From G963662265 sp963668545 (GTDB lineage: Bacteria; Spirochaetota; Spirochaetia; CADAEX01): a stretch of DNA of 64,000 nt. Made by a program: the position numbers and the translations under genes. The notes below the pieces were generated by a model. It worked only from the letters and a program-made list of their open reading frames with translations, was not told the DNA's origin and made no database searches. Positions within the stretch are counted from its first letter, which is position 1. Each line of letters begins with the position of its first letter. Positions 33,297 to 41,479 of this stretch are shown in pieces. The DNA is taken from NCBI GenBank assembly GCA_963668545.1, contig OY764868.1, positions 868,001-932,000 of the forward strand, in the 5' to 3' direction.

Positions 33297-33329
33297 TAAA
33301 ATAAGAAAACCCCGGCGTTTGCCGGGGTT
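33297..33329 (-). terminator. Intrinsic terminator of flaB
   Basis: A perfect 9-bp GC-rich stem (33308-33316 and 33321-33329) with a GTTT loop is followed on the minus strand by TTCTTATTTT. It lies 22 bases after the flaB stop. Confidence 0.9.
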
Positions 33330-33351
33330 CTGATATTGTTTATATCTGATT

Positions 33352-34224
33352 CTACTGGAAAAGCTGCATTACTGACTGGCTTTTCTGGTTTGCCTGGGCA
33401 AGCATTGCTGTTGATGCCTGAACAAGGATCTGGTTCTTTACAAAGTCTACCATTTCCTTTGCCATGTCTACATCCCTGATTCTTGATTCAGCAGCCTGGA
33501 GGTTTTCAGCACCTACTGCAAGACCTTTGAGTGTATGGTCGAGTCTGTTCTGGTATGCGCCGAGATCTGCTCTCTGCTTGTTTACCTTTTTAAGTGCGCT
33601 GTCAATTACTCCTATTGCCATATTTGCCCTGTCAGGTGTTGAGAGGGATATAAATGTTGCAGTGCTTGGGAGACCTGCTGATCCCTGTATTCCGAGACCC
33701 TGAGCTGTCATTGTCCCGATAAAAACCTGCTCTCTCTGGTCCATGTTGGCGCCTATATGGAGCCACATTGAAGCTGTAACAACATTTTCTCCGGTTTCTC
33801 TTGCAAACCTTCCAGTAAGCATGTTGAGTCCGTTAAACTGTGCATGTGAAGCGATTCTGTTGATTTCATCAACAAGCTGTGATACTTCAACCTGGATCTG
33901 CATTCTGTCTTCAGATGTGTAGATACCGTTTGAAGCCTGAACAGCAAGTTCCCTCATCCTGTGAAGAATGTCCTGAGATTCCTGAAGATACCCTTCTGTT
34001 GTCTGGATGAAAGAGATACCGTCCTGGGCATTCTGTTCTGCCCTGTTCAGTCCCTTGATCTGCGCTCTCATCTTTTCTGAAACAGCAAGCCCTGATGCAT
34101 CATCTCCGCCTCTGTTGATTCTCATTCCTGATGAAAGTTTTTCCATGTTTTTGTCTACGCTGAGATTGTTGAATTTCTGTGTCCGCTGAGCGAACATAGC
34201 GCTTAAGTTGTGATTAATAATCAT
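33352..34224 (-). CDS. flaB: Flagellin FlaB (periplasmic flagellar filament core)
   Basis: A 290-residue core flagellin of spirochaete periplasmic flagella. The N-terminal D0/D1 segment MIINHNLSAMFAQRTQKFNN and SSGMRINRGGDDASGLAVSE, and the C-terminal SRIRDVDMAKEMVDFVKNQI are textbook FlaB. The short variable centre is typical, since these filaments are inside the periplasm. The start at 34224 follows AAGGAGG; the upstream open frame is not coding. A sigma-28 promoter and a CsrA-like hairpin lie in the leader, and a strong terminator follows, so it is monocistronic. Confidence 0.98.
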   Translation of the reverse strand: MIINHNLSAMFAQRTQKFNNLSVDKNMEKLSSGMRINRGGDDASGLAVSEKMRAQIKGLNRAEQNAQDGISFIQTTEGYLQESQDILHRMRELAVQASNGIYTSEDRMQIQVEVSQLVDEINRIASHAQFNGLNMLTGRFARETGENVVTASMWLHIGANMDQREQVFIGTMTAQGLGIQGSAGLPSTATFISLSTPDRANMAIGVIDSALKKVNKQRADLGAYQNRLDHTLKGLAVGAENLQAAESRIRDVDMAKEMVDFVKNQILVQASTAMLAQANQKSQSVMQLFQ

Positions 34225-34252
34225 AGAATATATCCTCCTTGATATATGCAGG

Positions 34253-34270
34253 CCGGACATCCTTGTCCGG
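34253..34270 (-). promoter_or_regulatory. CsrA-type hairpin in the flaB leader
   Basis: On the minus strand the sequence CCGGACAAGGATGTCCGG folds into a 7-bp stem with an AGGA loop. The segment GGACAAGGATGT matches the CsrA SELEX consensus RUACARGGAUGU at 11 of 12 positions. It is 28 bases upstream of the start codon, and the Shine-Dalgarno AAGGAGGA gives a second GGA site. Confidence 0.75.
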
Positions 34271-34283
34271 TTTCCTACTTTTA

Positions 34284-34310
34284 CTTTCGGGATTCTGAAA
34301 AAAACCTTTA
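34284..34310 (-). promoter_or_regulatory. Sigma-28 (FliA) promoter of flaB
   Basis: On the minus strand TAAAGGTT (34310-34303), an 11-base spacer and CCCGAAAG (34291-34284) match the sigma-28 consensus TAAAGTTT-N11-GCCGATAA at 7/8 and 5/8. The start point would be about 55 bases before the ATG, keeping the CsrA hairpin in the leader. Confidence 0.7.
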
Positions 34311-34448
34311 GAAAAAAATGAAAATATATTAGACTGCTTTTCTGTACAGTGACTTTTGTCATGGAACATGGTTTGTTGGCTGATGCAGAATTCTTAAAAC
34401 AGATTGTATTCTTTTAAATTATTGAATGATAAAGAGCGGAATAAATAT

Positions 34449-35072
34449 ATGAACGGAATTCTTTTGACTGGGGGGGAAGCCCCTTCGGATCATAAATATA
34501 TAGAAAAATATCTGATAGACGCTGATCTTGTATGCGCGGCAGATTCCGGAATATATCTGGCTGAAAAATACAGGCTCAGGCCTGATTTCATTGTTGGTGA
34601 TATGGATTCTGTAAAAAATGCCGAAGATATAAAGAGACATGACTATGCTGAAATAATCGAATACAGCAGGGACAAGGATTATACAGATACTGAACTGGGT
34701 TTTTTTCTTCTTAAGGAAAAAGGGTGTGACAGGGTTGTCATTATAGGGGGAGGGGGGGGAAGGACTGATCATCTTCTTTCCATATTTTCCCTGTTCTACA
34801 GAGAAGTTCATCCCGATGTCTGGGTTATGAAAAGCGAGGAGCTTGTTGCTGTTGATGATAAAATCAGTTTTTCTGCTGTGAAGGGTGAAGATATCTCCTT
34901 TTTCCCTGTAACAGCCGGGGAAAACAGAATGAAAAGCAGAGGACTTGAGTGGGAACTTGATACTCTTGTATGGAGACCGGGAGATTCAGGAATCAGCAAC
35001 AGGGCAAAGGGAAGCAGTGTAGATGTTGAGATGATAAAAGGTAGACTTGTCATGATCAGAAGTCTTAGATAA
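34449..35072 (+). CDS. thiN: Thiamine pyrophosphokinase
   Basis: From ATG 34449 the product has 207 residues. It transfers pyrophosphate from ATP to thiamine, giving the cofactor ThDP. Conserved segments are AADSGIYLAEKYRLRPDFIV, GDMDS, YTDTELGFFLL and GGGGGRTDHLLS, followed by the C-terminal beta-sandwich. An in-frame start at 34404 has no ribosome-binding site. No TPP riboswitch is visible upstream. The next gene follows after 11 bases. Confidence 0.93.
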   Translation: MNGILLTGGEAPSDHKYIEKYLIDADLVCAADSGIYLAEKYRLRPDFIVGDMDSVKNAEDIKRHDYAEIIEYSRDKDYTDTELGFFLLKEKGCDRVVIIGGGGGRTDHLLSIFSLFYREVHPDVWVMKSEELVAVDDKISFSAVKGEDISFFPVTAGENRMKSRGLEWELDTLVWRPGDSGISNRAKGSSVDVEMIKGRLVMIRSLR

Positions 35073-35083
35073 AGGGCATTTTT

Positions 35084-36901
35084 ATGAGTAACACTATTTT
35101 TGACGACCTTTCTTCAAGTATAACAGAAAAAGAAAGGAAAGATCTTTTAAAGAAAATAAACCTCAGTATGAATATTAATCCCGGTATTGATGAAAGCATT
35201 TATAATGTTGAGATCAACAAGGATGAAAGAAACAGGATGTTACTTGATGATCTGAAAAGGCTTTCTTTTCTTGAAAAACTGGTCATAAGGATAAAACAGC
35301 TTTTTACCGGCAAGTCTGAAGAAGCTGTTTATACATCGATAAGATTCAGGCATCTTAAAAAAAGCATAAACAGAAAAATGCCGGGAATTACTGGATTTGA
35401 AACAAGAAATATTTCCAGGAAAATGGCTGATATTGTTTATAATCTTTATCTGAAATCAGCCCCCCTTATAGAGGTTTTCCGCGATTTCTGGAGTCAGGGG
35501 GAAACATTCCACCTTGTTCTGACAGAACTTATCAATGAAAGAATGGAGGGGGCTGTAAGGGATATTGATGATCTGGTAACTGATGAGGAGATAGAAAAGA
35601 TACTCTATGACAAGGAGACAAAAAGCGCCATAAGGGAAGAGGTCCTGAGAATGCTCAACAGGCATGTGAAAAAAATACCTAAAAGAGTATTTGATGATAT
35701 AGAAGAAGAAATAATGCCTCTGTATTATTTCCGTTCGGTAATTCTTTTTCCCTATTCAGCTTTTCTTAAGCTTTTCGGTTTTGATCCCACTCTCGGCGGA
35801 GGTTCATTTACATTTAAAAGTGCATCTGCAATGCTCTGTCTCGAGTACCTTGAAAAACTCTATTATGCAGTTTATATGGTCCAGAAAACACCTGTCCCGA
35901 TAAAAATCAACGATCTTATCGGAAAGTATTTTGCAGTTGACAATTCTGACTATGAATCAGGTGATGAAGAGGCAGCCCCTGATGAAAATGAAAACAGCAG
36001 TGCTGAAAAGGAAAACACCCCTCTTCAGAACGGTGAGCTCCAGCTCTTCTATTCAAGGCTTAATGATATATATTCCGAGTGCAGAAAGGTGAGCAGGAAA
36101 GTTCCCCTGATAGAGCTTATAAAGTATTTCAGAAATGATATCTATTATAAACTGGCTTTTTATATTCCGGGTCTCAGGCTAAGGGATTTTTATACTGCAA
36201 ACCTCAAGATTCATCTTCTTGAGCAGGTGGATGAAAAATATACTAAGGCCAGAAATGTCCTGATTGAGAAAAACATAAACAGGTTTTTCAATAACCTTCA
36301 GATGAAAAAATTTCTCCATTACAGGTATTACACAAGTTTTGATTACAGTAAAATCGGTGTAACTTATTTTCACCATGTGAAGACACTTGAGATCCTTTAT
36401 AACTACCTAGAACATTACTACAATAATAAATACAGAACAGTCATTGATATAGTAACAAGAATAATATTTTCGCAGGATAAAATCACAATCAACAGTGTGA
36501 TGGTACATCTTTCAGCACTTGATGATGCCTTTATCAAGATTCAGGATTTTGATAATTCTCTGGGGACTGATGAAGAGGACGGTAAGCTTTTTCTGCGGCT
36601 CAGATACGGACTGGGCAATGATAATGCTTACCTTAAAATGTATAAATCCTTTATAGCCCAGAAAAACAAGACAACAAAGGATATTATTATTAAATCACAG
36701 GATGCTTTTGAAGCAATTCTGAAGATTTTTGAGCAGCTTAAGGTTTCACCTTCCTATGAAATCAAAAACAACCTTAAAAACAGCTACATGATAGGGGGGA
36801 GGACTGCAACATTTCAGGAGCACATTGACAGTTTTGTTGATAATATAAAATATTTCAGAACTCTGCTGACTCAGCTTATGAAATTTGAGGAAGGGCGCTG
36901 A
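35084..36901 (+). CDS. DUF5312-like spirochaete protein
   Basis: A 605-residue soluble, mostly helical protein resembling a family I recall only from spirochaetes (DUF5312). There is no signal peptide or transmembrane helix. Distinct parts are an N-terminal helical region, a central segment LYYFRSVILFPYSAFLKLFG, an acidic linker (about 290-315, DEEAAPDENENSSAEKEN) and a second helical half. No catalytic motif is seen. It follows thiN by 11 bases, and its end overlaps the convergent HIT gene by 26 bases. The family assignment is from memory. Confidence 0.6.
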   Translation: MSNTIFDDLSSSITEKERKDLLKKINLSMNINPGIDESIYNVEINKDERNRMLLDDLKRLSFLEKLVIRIKQLFTGKSEEAVYTSIRFRHLKKSINRKMPGITGFETRNISRKMADIVYNLYLKSAPLIEVFRDFWSQGETFHLVLTELINERMEGAVRDIDDLVTDEEIEKILYDKETKSAIREEVLRMLNRHVKKIPKRVFDDIEEEIMPLYYFRSVILFPYSAFLKLFGFDPTLGGGSFTFKSASAMLCLEYLEKLYYAVYMVQKTPVPIKINDLIGKYFAVDNSDYESGDEEAAPDENENSSAEKENTPLQNGELQLFYSRLNDIYSECRKVSRKVPLIELIKYFRNDIYYKLAFYIPGLRLRDFYTANLKIHLLEQVDEKYTKARNVLIEKNINRFFNNLQMKKFLHYRYYTSFDYSKIGVTYFHHVKTLEILYNYLEHYYNNKYRTVIDIVTRIIFSQDKITINSVMVHLSALDDAFIKIQDFDNSLGTDEEDGKLFLRLRYGLGNDNAYLKMYKSFIAQKNKTTKDIIIKSQDAFEAILKIFEQLKVSPSYEIKNNLKNSYMIGGRTATFQEHIDSFVDNIKYFRTLLTQLMKFEEGR

Positions 36902-37367
36902 AACATTTCTTAAGCATATCCCTGGTTTCGACAGGACTTTCGACCATAACACGGCTGCCTGCAATAAGATCTGTAATTCCCAGTTCAGTTGGAAACCTGG
37001 GTATTATATGAAGATGTATGTGCTCTATTGATGCTCCCGCGTCCCGTCCCATATTATAGCCGATATTATATCCTGTAGGTGAGTAGCAGCTGTCAAGTAC
37101 ATCGAGAGATCTGTTTGTAAGTATATGAAGTCTTTCAGCTTCCTTATCTGTAAATTCTCTTGTATCATAGATATGCCTGAGAGGAAAAATTATAAGGTGT
37201 CCCGGGTTATACGGGTAAAGATTTACAGAAATATTAAAAAGGGTGTCTTCGTAAACAGTGAGGTTGACAATCTCCTTTGATCTGTTTTTTATATGACAGA
37301 GTATGCATCCGTCCGGCTTTTTTTCCTGAAGATAAGCTATTTTATCAAAGTTGAAGAAATATGACAT
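36876..37367 (-). CDS. HIT-family nucleotide hydrolase
   Basis: A 163-residue histidine-triad protein. The catalytic motif HIHLHIIP is present, with the upstream GHLIIFPLRHI strand and GYNIGYNMGRDAGASIEHI. A CXXC pair near the N-terminus (CILCHIKN) is typical of the Ap4A hydrolase-like branch. Substrates are probably dinucleoside polyphosphates or AMP-conjugates. It follows the SPFH gene two bases downstream, in an operon HAD-SPFH-HIT. Confidence 0.9.
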   Translation of the reverse strand: MSYFFNFDKIAYLQEKKPDGCILCHIKNRSKEIVNLTVYEDTLFNISVNLYPYNPGHLIIFPLRHIYDTREFTDKEAERLHILTNRSLDVLDSCYSPTGYNIGYNMGRDAGASIEHIHLHIIPRFPTELGITDLIAGSRVMVESPVETRDMLKKCFSALPQIS

Positions 37368-37369
37368 AT

Positions 37370-38188
37370 CTACTCCTTCAGTCTTTCGGTATTGAACTTG
37401 AGTATATCCATTTCAGGGTTTGCCCTGATATATTCAAGCAGGATAGGATATTTTGTAAGAAGTTCTCCGTATTTTTCAAGCAGTTCCAGCTGTCTCTCAA
37501 GTTCAGCATTTTCCCTTGCTGATCTGGTTTCAGACTGGAGAACCATGTTTTCCCTGTTTTTCAGGACATTCAGGTACTGTCTTTTTGCTTCATTGTAAAG
37601 ATCCATATCAGGGATATTGAAGCTGTTGAGTGTTATTGAGGAAACTGTGATATTCTCTATCTTGCTCAAAAGATAATCACCAAGCTTTTTTTCAAGTTCC
37701 GAAGAGTCTGTGATGGAGGCTGAGGAGCTTTTCATTGAATTTATGAAATTCTTTCCTGTGCTTTCTATAAATCTGTCTTTTTCCTCATACCATGAAGCCA
37801 GTGTCTCCGGTGTTATTCCCCCTTTCTCAAGAAGCTGCGGGAGCAGTGAACTGTCTATTGTGTATTTTATTGAAAAAGATATGCTGTATGCAAAATCAGG
37901 ATTGCCGGAAATAATTGAGGAATATACATCCCCTGATGGGAGATTTCCCTCTGAAACTACATCTGCTGTGTGTGCTGTGCTGTCAAAGGTGTGGAGTGTA
38001 AAGGATTTTGGAATCAGTTTCTGCCATCTCCAGTGGAATGATCCGGATTTTATAACTTTATCCTCATATCCTGTTATGTTTGAGTAGACAACTGCCTGTG
38101 TATTCTCCGGGAGCCTTATCCATCCGAAATACAGGGCTGTTCCGGATGCAGTTAAAATAAGTATAAGCAGAAAGATAAACTTCTTCAT
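37370..38188 (-). CDS. SPFH/band 7-like membrane-anchored protein
   Basis: A 272-residue protein with one N-terminal membrane anchor (residues 3-22). A region with the SPFH/prohibitin layout follows (ENTQAVVYSNITGYEDKVIK, then GSFHWRWQKLIP, and YSISFSIKYTIDSS), then a helical coiled-coil segment rich in Glu and Arg (about 205-250). Related HflC/prohibitin proteins scaffold membrane domains and proteases. The similarity is in pattern and moderate. It lies nine bases after the HAD gene. Confidence 0.6.
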   Translation of the reverse strand: MKKFIFLLILILTASGTALYFGWIRLPENTQAVVYSNITGYEDKVIKSGSFHWRWQKLIPKSFTLHTFDSTAHTADVVSEGNLPSGDVYSSIISGNPDFAYSISFSIKYTIDSSLLPQLLEKGGITPETLASWYEEKDRFIESTGKNFINSMKSSSASITDSSELEKKLGDYLLSKIENITVSSITLNSFNIPDMDLYNEAKRQYLNVLKNRENMVLQSETRSARENAELERQLELLEKYGELLTKYPILLEYIRANPEMDILKFNTERLKE

Positions 38189-38197
38189 TTAACACCT

Positions 38198-39097
38198 CTA
38201 ATCTATTATATCACGAATCTGGCCAAGCTTTGTAATAACCATGTCAGGAAAAATTCCTCTGCATTCTGGGTTTTCTTTTCTCAATCTGAGGGACCTCATA
38301 TCCCCTGCAAAAAGCAGTGTTTTCATTCCCGTATGACTTGCGGCAGTTATATCATTTAACATATCGTTGCCAGTGTAAAGGACCTCTTCAGGTTTTATTT
38401 GATATTTTTTCCACAGTATATCCACGGCTTTCCGGAAAAGAAAACTGTCAGGTTTGCCCCGTCTGTAAAGGTATGAATAGATTGAAAGATCCCGGTCAAA
38501 TCCGAGTTTTTCACAGCTTTTCCCGAACCAGGCTTCGAACAGAAGAGGAGTGTAAAACTGGGCATTGGAAATCATTCCTGTTATTATCCCTTTTTTTTTC
38601 AGATAAAGGATAAGCTTTTCTGTGCCGGGCATGGGGCATGTCCTGTTTGAAACAGCCTCATAGGCAGCAGCAGCTGTTTTAATGATTTCCTCTCCGAAGG
38701 ATATCCCTGTCAGTTTTTTCAGGATCTTATCCCAGATTTCCGTAATCACAACCTCCGGATATTCTATTCCCCTGTTTTTCAGCCTCATATGCTCATTTTT
38801 TATTTCAGCGATATATGCAGAAGGCAGGTGCTTAAGTATATTTTCACCGATAGCTTCTGTGTCAATCCCCGCTTCACTCAATGCCATTGAAAAGATGTCT
38901 GATGAGGCTGAACTGCTCTTTGCATGTGAAATATCCCCTGCTTCGGATATAAAGAGAGTCCCGTAAATATCAAACAGTACAGCCCTTGTGTTTCCTGTTC
39001 TGAAGAAATCAGGTTCAAGTCCGGTTTCAACAGGATCCATTTGTCCAGCGTGTTTTTTAATAATATCTGTAAGATGCCTGTTGTCTGGAAAGGCCAT
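38198..39097 (-). CDS. HAD-superfamily hydrolase
   Basis: A 299-residue HAD protein with motif I FDIYGTLF (nucleophile Asp, and Tyr at the +2 position where phosphatases usually have Asp), motif II MISNAQFY, motif III Lys in RRGKPDSFLF and motif IV TGNDMLNDITAA. The Tyr at +2 also occurs in the dehalogenase-like branch, so the reaction may not be simple phosphatase. Substrate unknown. It is the first gene of the HAD-SPFH-HIT operon. Confidence 0.85.
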   Translation of the reverse strand: MAFPDNRHLTDIIKKHAGQMDPVETGLEPDFFRTGNTRAVLFDIYGTLFISEAGDISHAKSSSASSDIFSMALSEAGIDTEAIGENILKHLPSAYIAEIKNEHMRLKNRGIEYPEVVITEIWDKILKKLTGISFGEEIIKTAAAAYEAVSNRTCPMPGTEKLILYLKKKGIITGMISNAQFYTPLLFEAWFGKSCEKLGFDRDLSIYSYLYRRGKPDSFLFRKAVDILWKKYQIKPEEVLYTGNDMLNDITAASHTGMKTLLFAGDMRSLRLRKENPECRGIFPDMVITKLGQIRDIID

Positions 39098-39216
39098 GAC
39101 TCGATTTTACGACATATCATGGAAATCAGGCAAATCTTTTTTATCTTCAGGCTGCAGATTTAACTGCAGTATAGTAAAGAAATAATATCAATATTAAAAA
39201 GATTTTTCTGTATTGT

Positions 39217-39238
39217 AGGAGGGGAGATCGTAATGTAA
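39217..39238 (+). other. Strong Shine-Dalgarno followed by a start-stop (ATG-TAA)
   Basis: AGGAGGGG (39217-39224) lies eight bases before ATG 39233, which is followed at once by TAA 39236-39238. The next gene's ATG is 39250, in another frame and without its own ribosome-binding site. It may be a minimal ORF that loads ribosomes for reinitiation. Confidence 0.45.
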
Positions 39239-39249
39239 GATAAAAGCAT

Positions 39250-39579
39250 ATGAGAGATTATACAACACTGTATTTCTTCAGAATTCTGGAGAAAACAACA
39301 GTATTTTTATACCTTTTTCTTCTGATGCTGTTCAGCCTTTATCTTTCTGGAAATTTTCAGTTTTTTCTTGATGAAACCCAGTATATGCTGCTTGTTTTAT
39401 TGGAAGCTGTTTCCTTTGTGCTTGTTTTCATGAGTATCATGTATGGAGTTATTCTGATTGTATCCGGTGCAGGTCGGAAAATAAAATATATAAGAAAGTT
39501 TATCTTTTTTCTCCTCTCTTCAGTTTCCGGGACAGCAGTTTTTTTCTTTTCAAAGATTATAATTGTCTGGTCAGGTTGA
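39250..39579 (+). CDS. Small membrane protein, unknown function
   Basis: A 109-residue protein with three hydrophobic helices (about residues 14-33, 44-72 and 84-107). No family is recognised. An in-frame TAA at 39241 limits the start to ATG 39250, which lacks a good ribosome-binding site of its own; a strong one 26 bases upstream serves a start-stop. The map gene follows 45 bases later on the same strand. Confidence 0.6.
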   Translation: MRDYTTLYFFRILEKTTVFLYLFLLMLFSLYLSGNFQFFLDETQYMLLVLLEAVSFVLVFMSIMYGVILIVSGAGRKIKYIRKFIFFLLSSVSGTAVFFFSKIIIVWSG

Positions 39580-39624
39580 TTATCCCGTATGATGCTCCGA
39601 TAAGTAATACAGACGGAGTATTAT

Positions 39625-40422
39625 TTGATAAAAAACATTCCCCTCAAAACAAGTATTGATGTACTCAGGATAAAAAAGCCTTCAATGATTGCATCCGGCC
39701 TTTTGCGGGAGCTTTCAGCCTTTATTAAACCAGGTATTGCAACTGAGGATATAGACAGATTTGCTGCTGAATATATCAGGAAAAACAAAGCTGAATCTGC
39801 TCTTTTCGGTTATAAGGGCTTTCCGGGAAATGTGTGTATATCTGTCAACAATGTTGCTGCCCATGGAATAGGGGGAAGTTATGTCCTGAGTGAAGGGGAT
39901 ATCCTCACTGTTGATTCAACAGTAGGGTATGAAGGCTGGTATGGTGATGCTGCCTGGACATATGTTGCAGGGAAAACATCCCCTGAAGCAAGAAGGCTGA
40001 TAAAAGGTGCCTGGAGAAGCATGCTTGCCGGGATAGAAGCAGCTAAAGCCGGCAACAGGTTCGGCGACATAGGTTATGCTGTATCATCAACAGCAGCAAA
40101 GTACGGATGCAGGGTTTTTGAGGATTTTGCAGGCCATGGAATCGGGAAGGAGATACATGAGGAACCGGTTGTCCTTAATTTCGGAAAGAAGGGAAGCGGC
40201 CGGCCGGTTGTCCCTGGTATGGTATTTACAATTGAACCTATCCTTACTCTAGGAAAGGCTGAAGTTGTTTATATGGATGATAAATGGTCTATTGTCACAA
40301 AGGACAGCAGCATCACAGCCCAGTTCGAATGCACAATAGCTGTATTTGGAAGCCGTACTGAGATTTTGACAAATAATAAAATAAATTTTGGAAACCATAT
40401 TGACTTTCCTCCGATGTTTTAA
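39625..40422 (+). CDS. map: Methionine aminopeptidase, type I
   Basis: A 265-residue metallo-enzyme that removes N-terminal methionine. Metal ligands are recognisable: the two Asp in TVDSTVGYEGWYGDAAW, His in DFAGHGIGKEIHEEP, Glu in FTIEPIL and Glu in QFECTIAV; the substrate-contact His lies in NNVAAHGIG. The start is TTG 39625 with GGAG seven bases upstream. Confidence 0.94.
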   Translation: MIKNIPLKTSIDVLRIKKPSMIASGLLRELSAFIKPGIATEDIDRFAAEYIRKNKAESALFGYKGFPGNVCISVNNVAAHGIGGSYVLSEGDILTVDSTVGYEGWYGDAAWTYVAGKTSPEARRLIKGAWRSMLAGIEAAKAGNRFGDIGYAVSSTAAKYGCRVFEDFAGHGIGKEIHEEPVVLNFGKKGSGRPVVPGMVFTIEPILTLGKAEVVYMDDKWSIVTKDSSITAQFECTIAVFGSRTEILTNNKINFGNHIDFPPMF

Positions 40423-40507
40423 TAATATCGCATCATCAACTGAACGTATAAAACATTCTGTTTTAACTTTTCAGGCAGCAGCATACTCGGCGAAGTAGGT
40501 TGTGCAT

Positions 40508-40581
40508 GCCACCTTAGCTCAGCTGGCCAGAGCACGTGACTTGTAATCTCGGGGTCGTCAGTTCGAATCTGACAGGTGGCT
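40508..40581 (+). tRNA. tRNA-Thr (anticodon UGU)
   Basis: A 74-nucleotide cloverleaf. The acceptor stem GCCACCT pairs perfectly with AGGTGGC, the D arm is GCTC...GAGC, the anticodon loop is CTTGTAA with anticodon TGT, and the T loop is TTCGAAT. The anticodon stem CGTGA/TCTCG has a central U-U mismatch. CCA is not encoded. Confidence 0.95.
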
Positions 40582-40601
40582 AAAAGGTTTTGTAAAAGTG
40601 G

Positions 40602-40630
40602 TTGACTTTTTGTCGCTGCTTTGATAAAAC
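40602..40630 (+). promoter_or_regulatory. Sigma-70 promoter of tRNA-Tyr
   Basis: TTGACT (40602-40607), a 17-base spacer and TAAAAC (40625-40630) lie between the two tRNA genes, so tRNA-Tyr can be made independently of tRNA-Thr. Confidence 0.6.
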
Positions 40631-40641
40631 CTTCTTGATAC

Positions 40642-40723
40642 GGGGAGGTTCCCGAGCGGTCAAAGGGGGCAGACTGTAAATCTGTTGGCTACGCCTTCGA
40701 AGGTTCGAATCCTTCTCTCCCCA
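40642..40723 (+). tRNA. tRNA-Tyr (anticodon GUA)
   Basis: An 82-nucleotide class II tRNA with a long variable arm. The acceptor stem GGGGAGG pairs with TCTCCCC, the anticodon stem is CAGA/TCTG with loop CTGTAAA (anticodon GTA), and the T arm is GAAGG/CCTTC. The discriminator is A, and CCA is not encoded. Confidence 0.96.
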
Positions 40724-40727
40724 TTAT

Positions 40728-40758
40728 ACCTGCAGGTTCTGCCTGCAGGTTTTTTTTT
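40728..40758 (+). terminator. Intrinsic terminator of the tRNA pair
   Basis: A perfect 9-bp stem ACCTGCAGG/CCTGCAGGT (40728-40736 and 40742-40750), 5-base loop, followed by a run of eight T. It begins five bases after tRNA-Tyr. Confidence 0.92.
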
Positions 40759-40871
40759 GCTTTTTTATTCCGGATATAAACGTTTAAACACGTAATAATA
40801 TTGATAATAATTATTCTGATATCAGAAAACAGTCCTGATCCGGGTCAGCCTGAACAAAGCTGGAGGTATTT

Positions 40872-41315
40872 ATGGAAGAACCTTTTTACAAAGATGGTCT
40901 TAATTTTGAGTGCCAGAGATGCTCTGCATGCTGCAGGCATGAACCGGGGTATGTTTTTCTTTCAAAAACTGACCTGCGTGACCTTTCTGTCAACCTTGGA
41001 ATTTCCGAAAAAGAGTTCTGTGACAAATACTGCAGAAAGGTTGAAATAGGGGGCTTTTCAAGGGTGAGCCTGAGGGAGAAGCCAAACTATGACTGTATTT
41101 TCTGGGAAAACGGAGGATGTCTTGTCTACAGTTTCAGACCGCTTCAGTGCAGGACTTATCCGTTCTGGAGGCCCTATCTTGAATCTGAGGATGACTGGAA
41201 TGCGCTTGCCGCTTCCTGTCCCGGCGTCAACAAGGGAAAGATCCATCCATGTAGGGAAATAGAGGAAAAGCTTGAGCAGCGCCTTAAAGAACCTCTTATT
41301 GAAGATTTTGATTGA
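40872..41315 (+). CDS. YkgJ-family cysteine-cluster protein
   Basis: A 147-residue protein with the YkgJ/CxxCxxCC arrangement: CQRCSACCRHEPGYVFL at residues 14-30, then FCDKYC, YDCIFWENGGCLVY and FRPLQCRTYPFW. The family is predicted to chelate zinc or iron; no reaction is assigned. A GGAGG ribosome-binding site lies before the ATG. It stands between the tRNA terminator and an MBL-fold gene. Confidence 0.88.
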   Translation: MEEPFYKDGLNFECQRCSACCRHEPGYVFLSKTDLRDLSVNLGISEKEFCDKYCRKVEIGGFSRVSLREKPNYDCIFWENGGCLVYSFRPLQCRTYPFWRPYLESEDDWNALAASCPGVNKGKIHPCREIEEKLEQRLKEPLIEDFD

Positions 41316-41479
41316 CAAAGGAGAGGTTTCTTATAAACTTTTAAATAAGGAATTTTCTGAAGCAATAACCTGAAGTTGTTGCCTTTTTTGAAATTTAAAA
41401 GCTTCAGTTCTTACAATGGTATGTATTTTTCATACTGAATTAAGCTGTTGCAGTATTTATAAAATGCAGGTCAATAATA

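Noticed and set aside
34225..34448. TPP riboswitch upstream of thiN
   Set aside because: No CTGAGA or ACCTGA thi-box elements are present; the sequence is the divergent flaB promoter and leader.
41312..41340. Promoter before the MBL-fold gene
   Set aside because: TTGACA and TATAAA are present but only 14 bases apart, too short for a working sigma-70 promoter.
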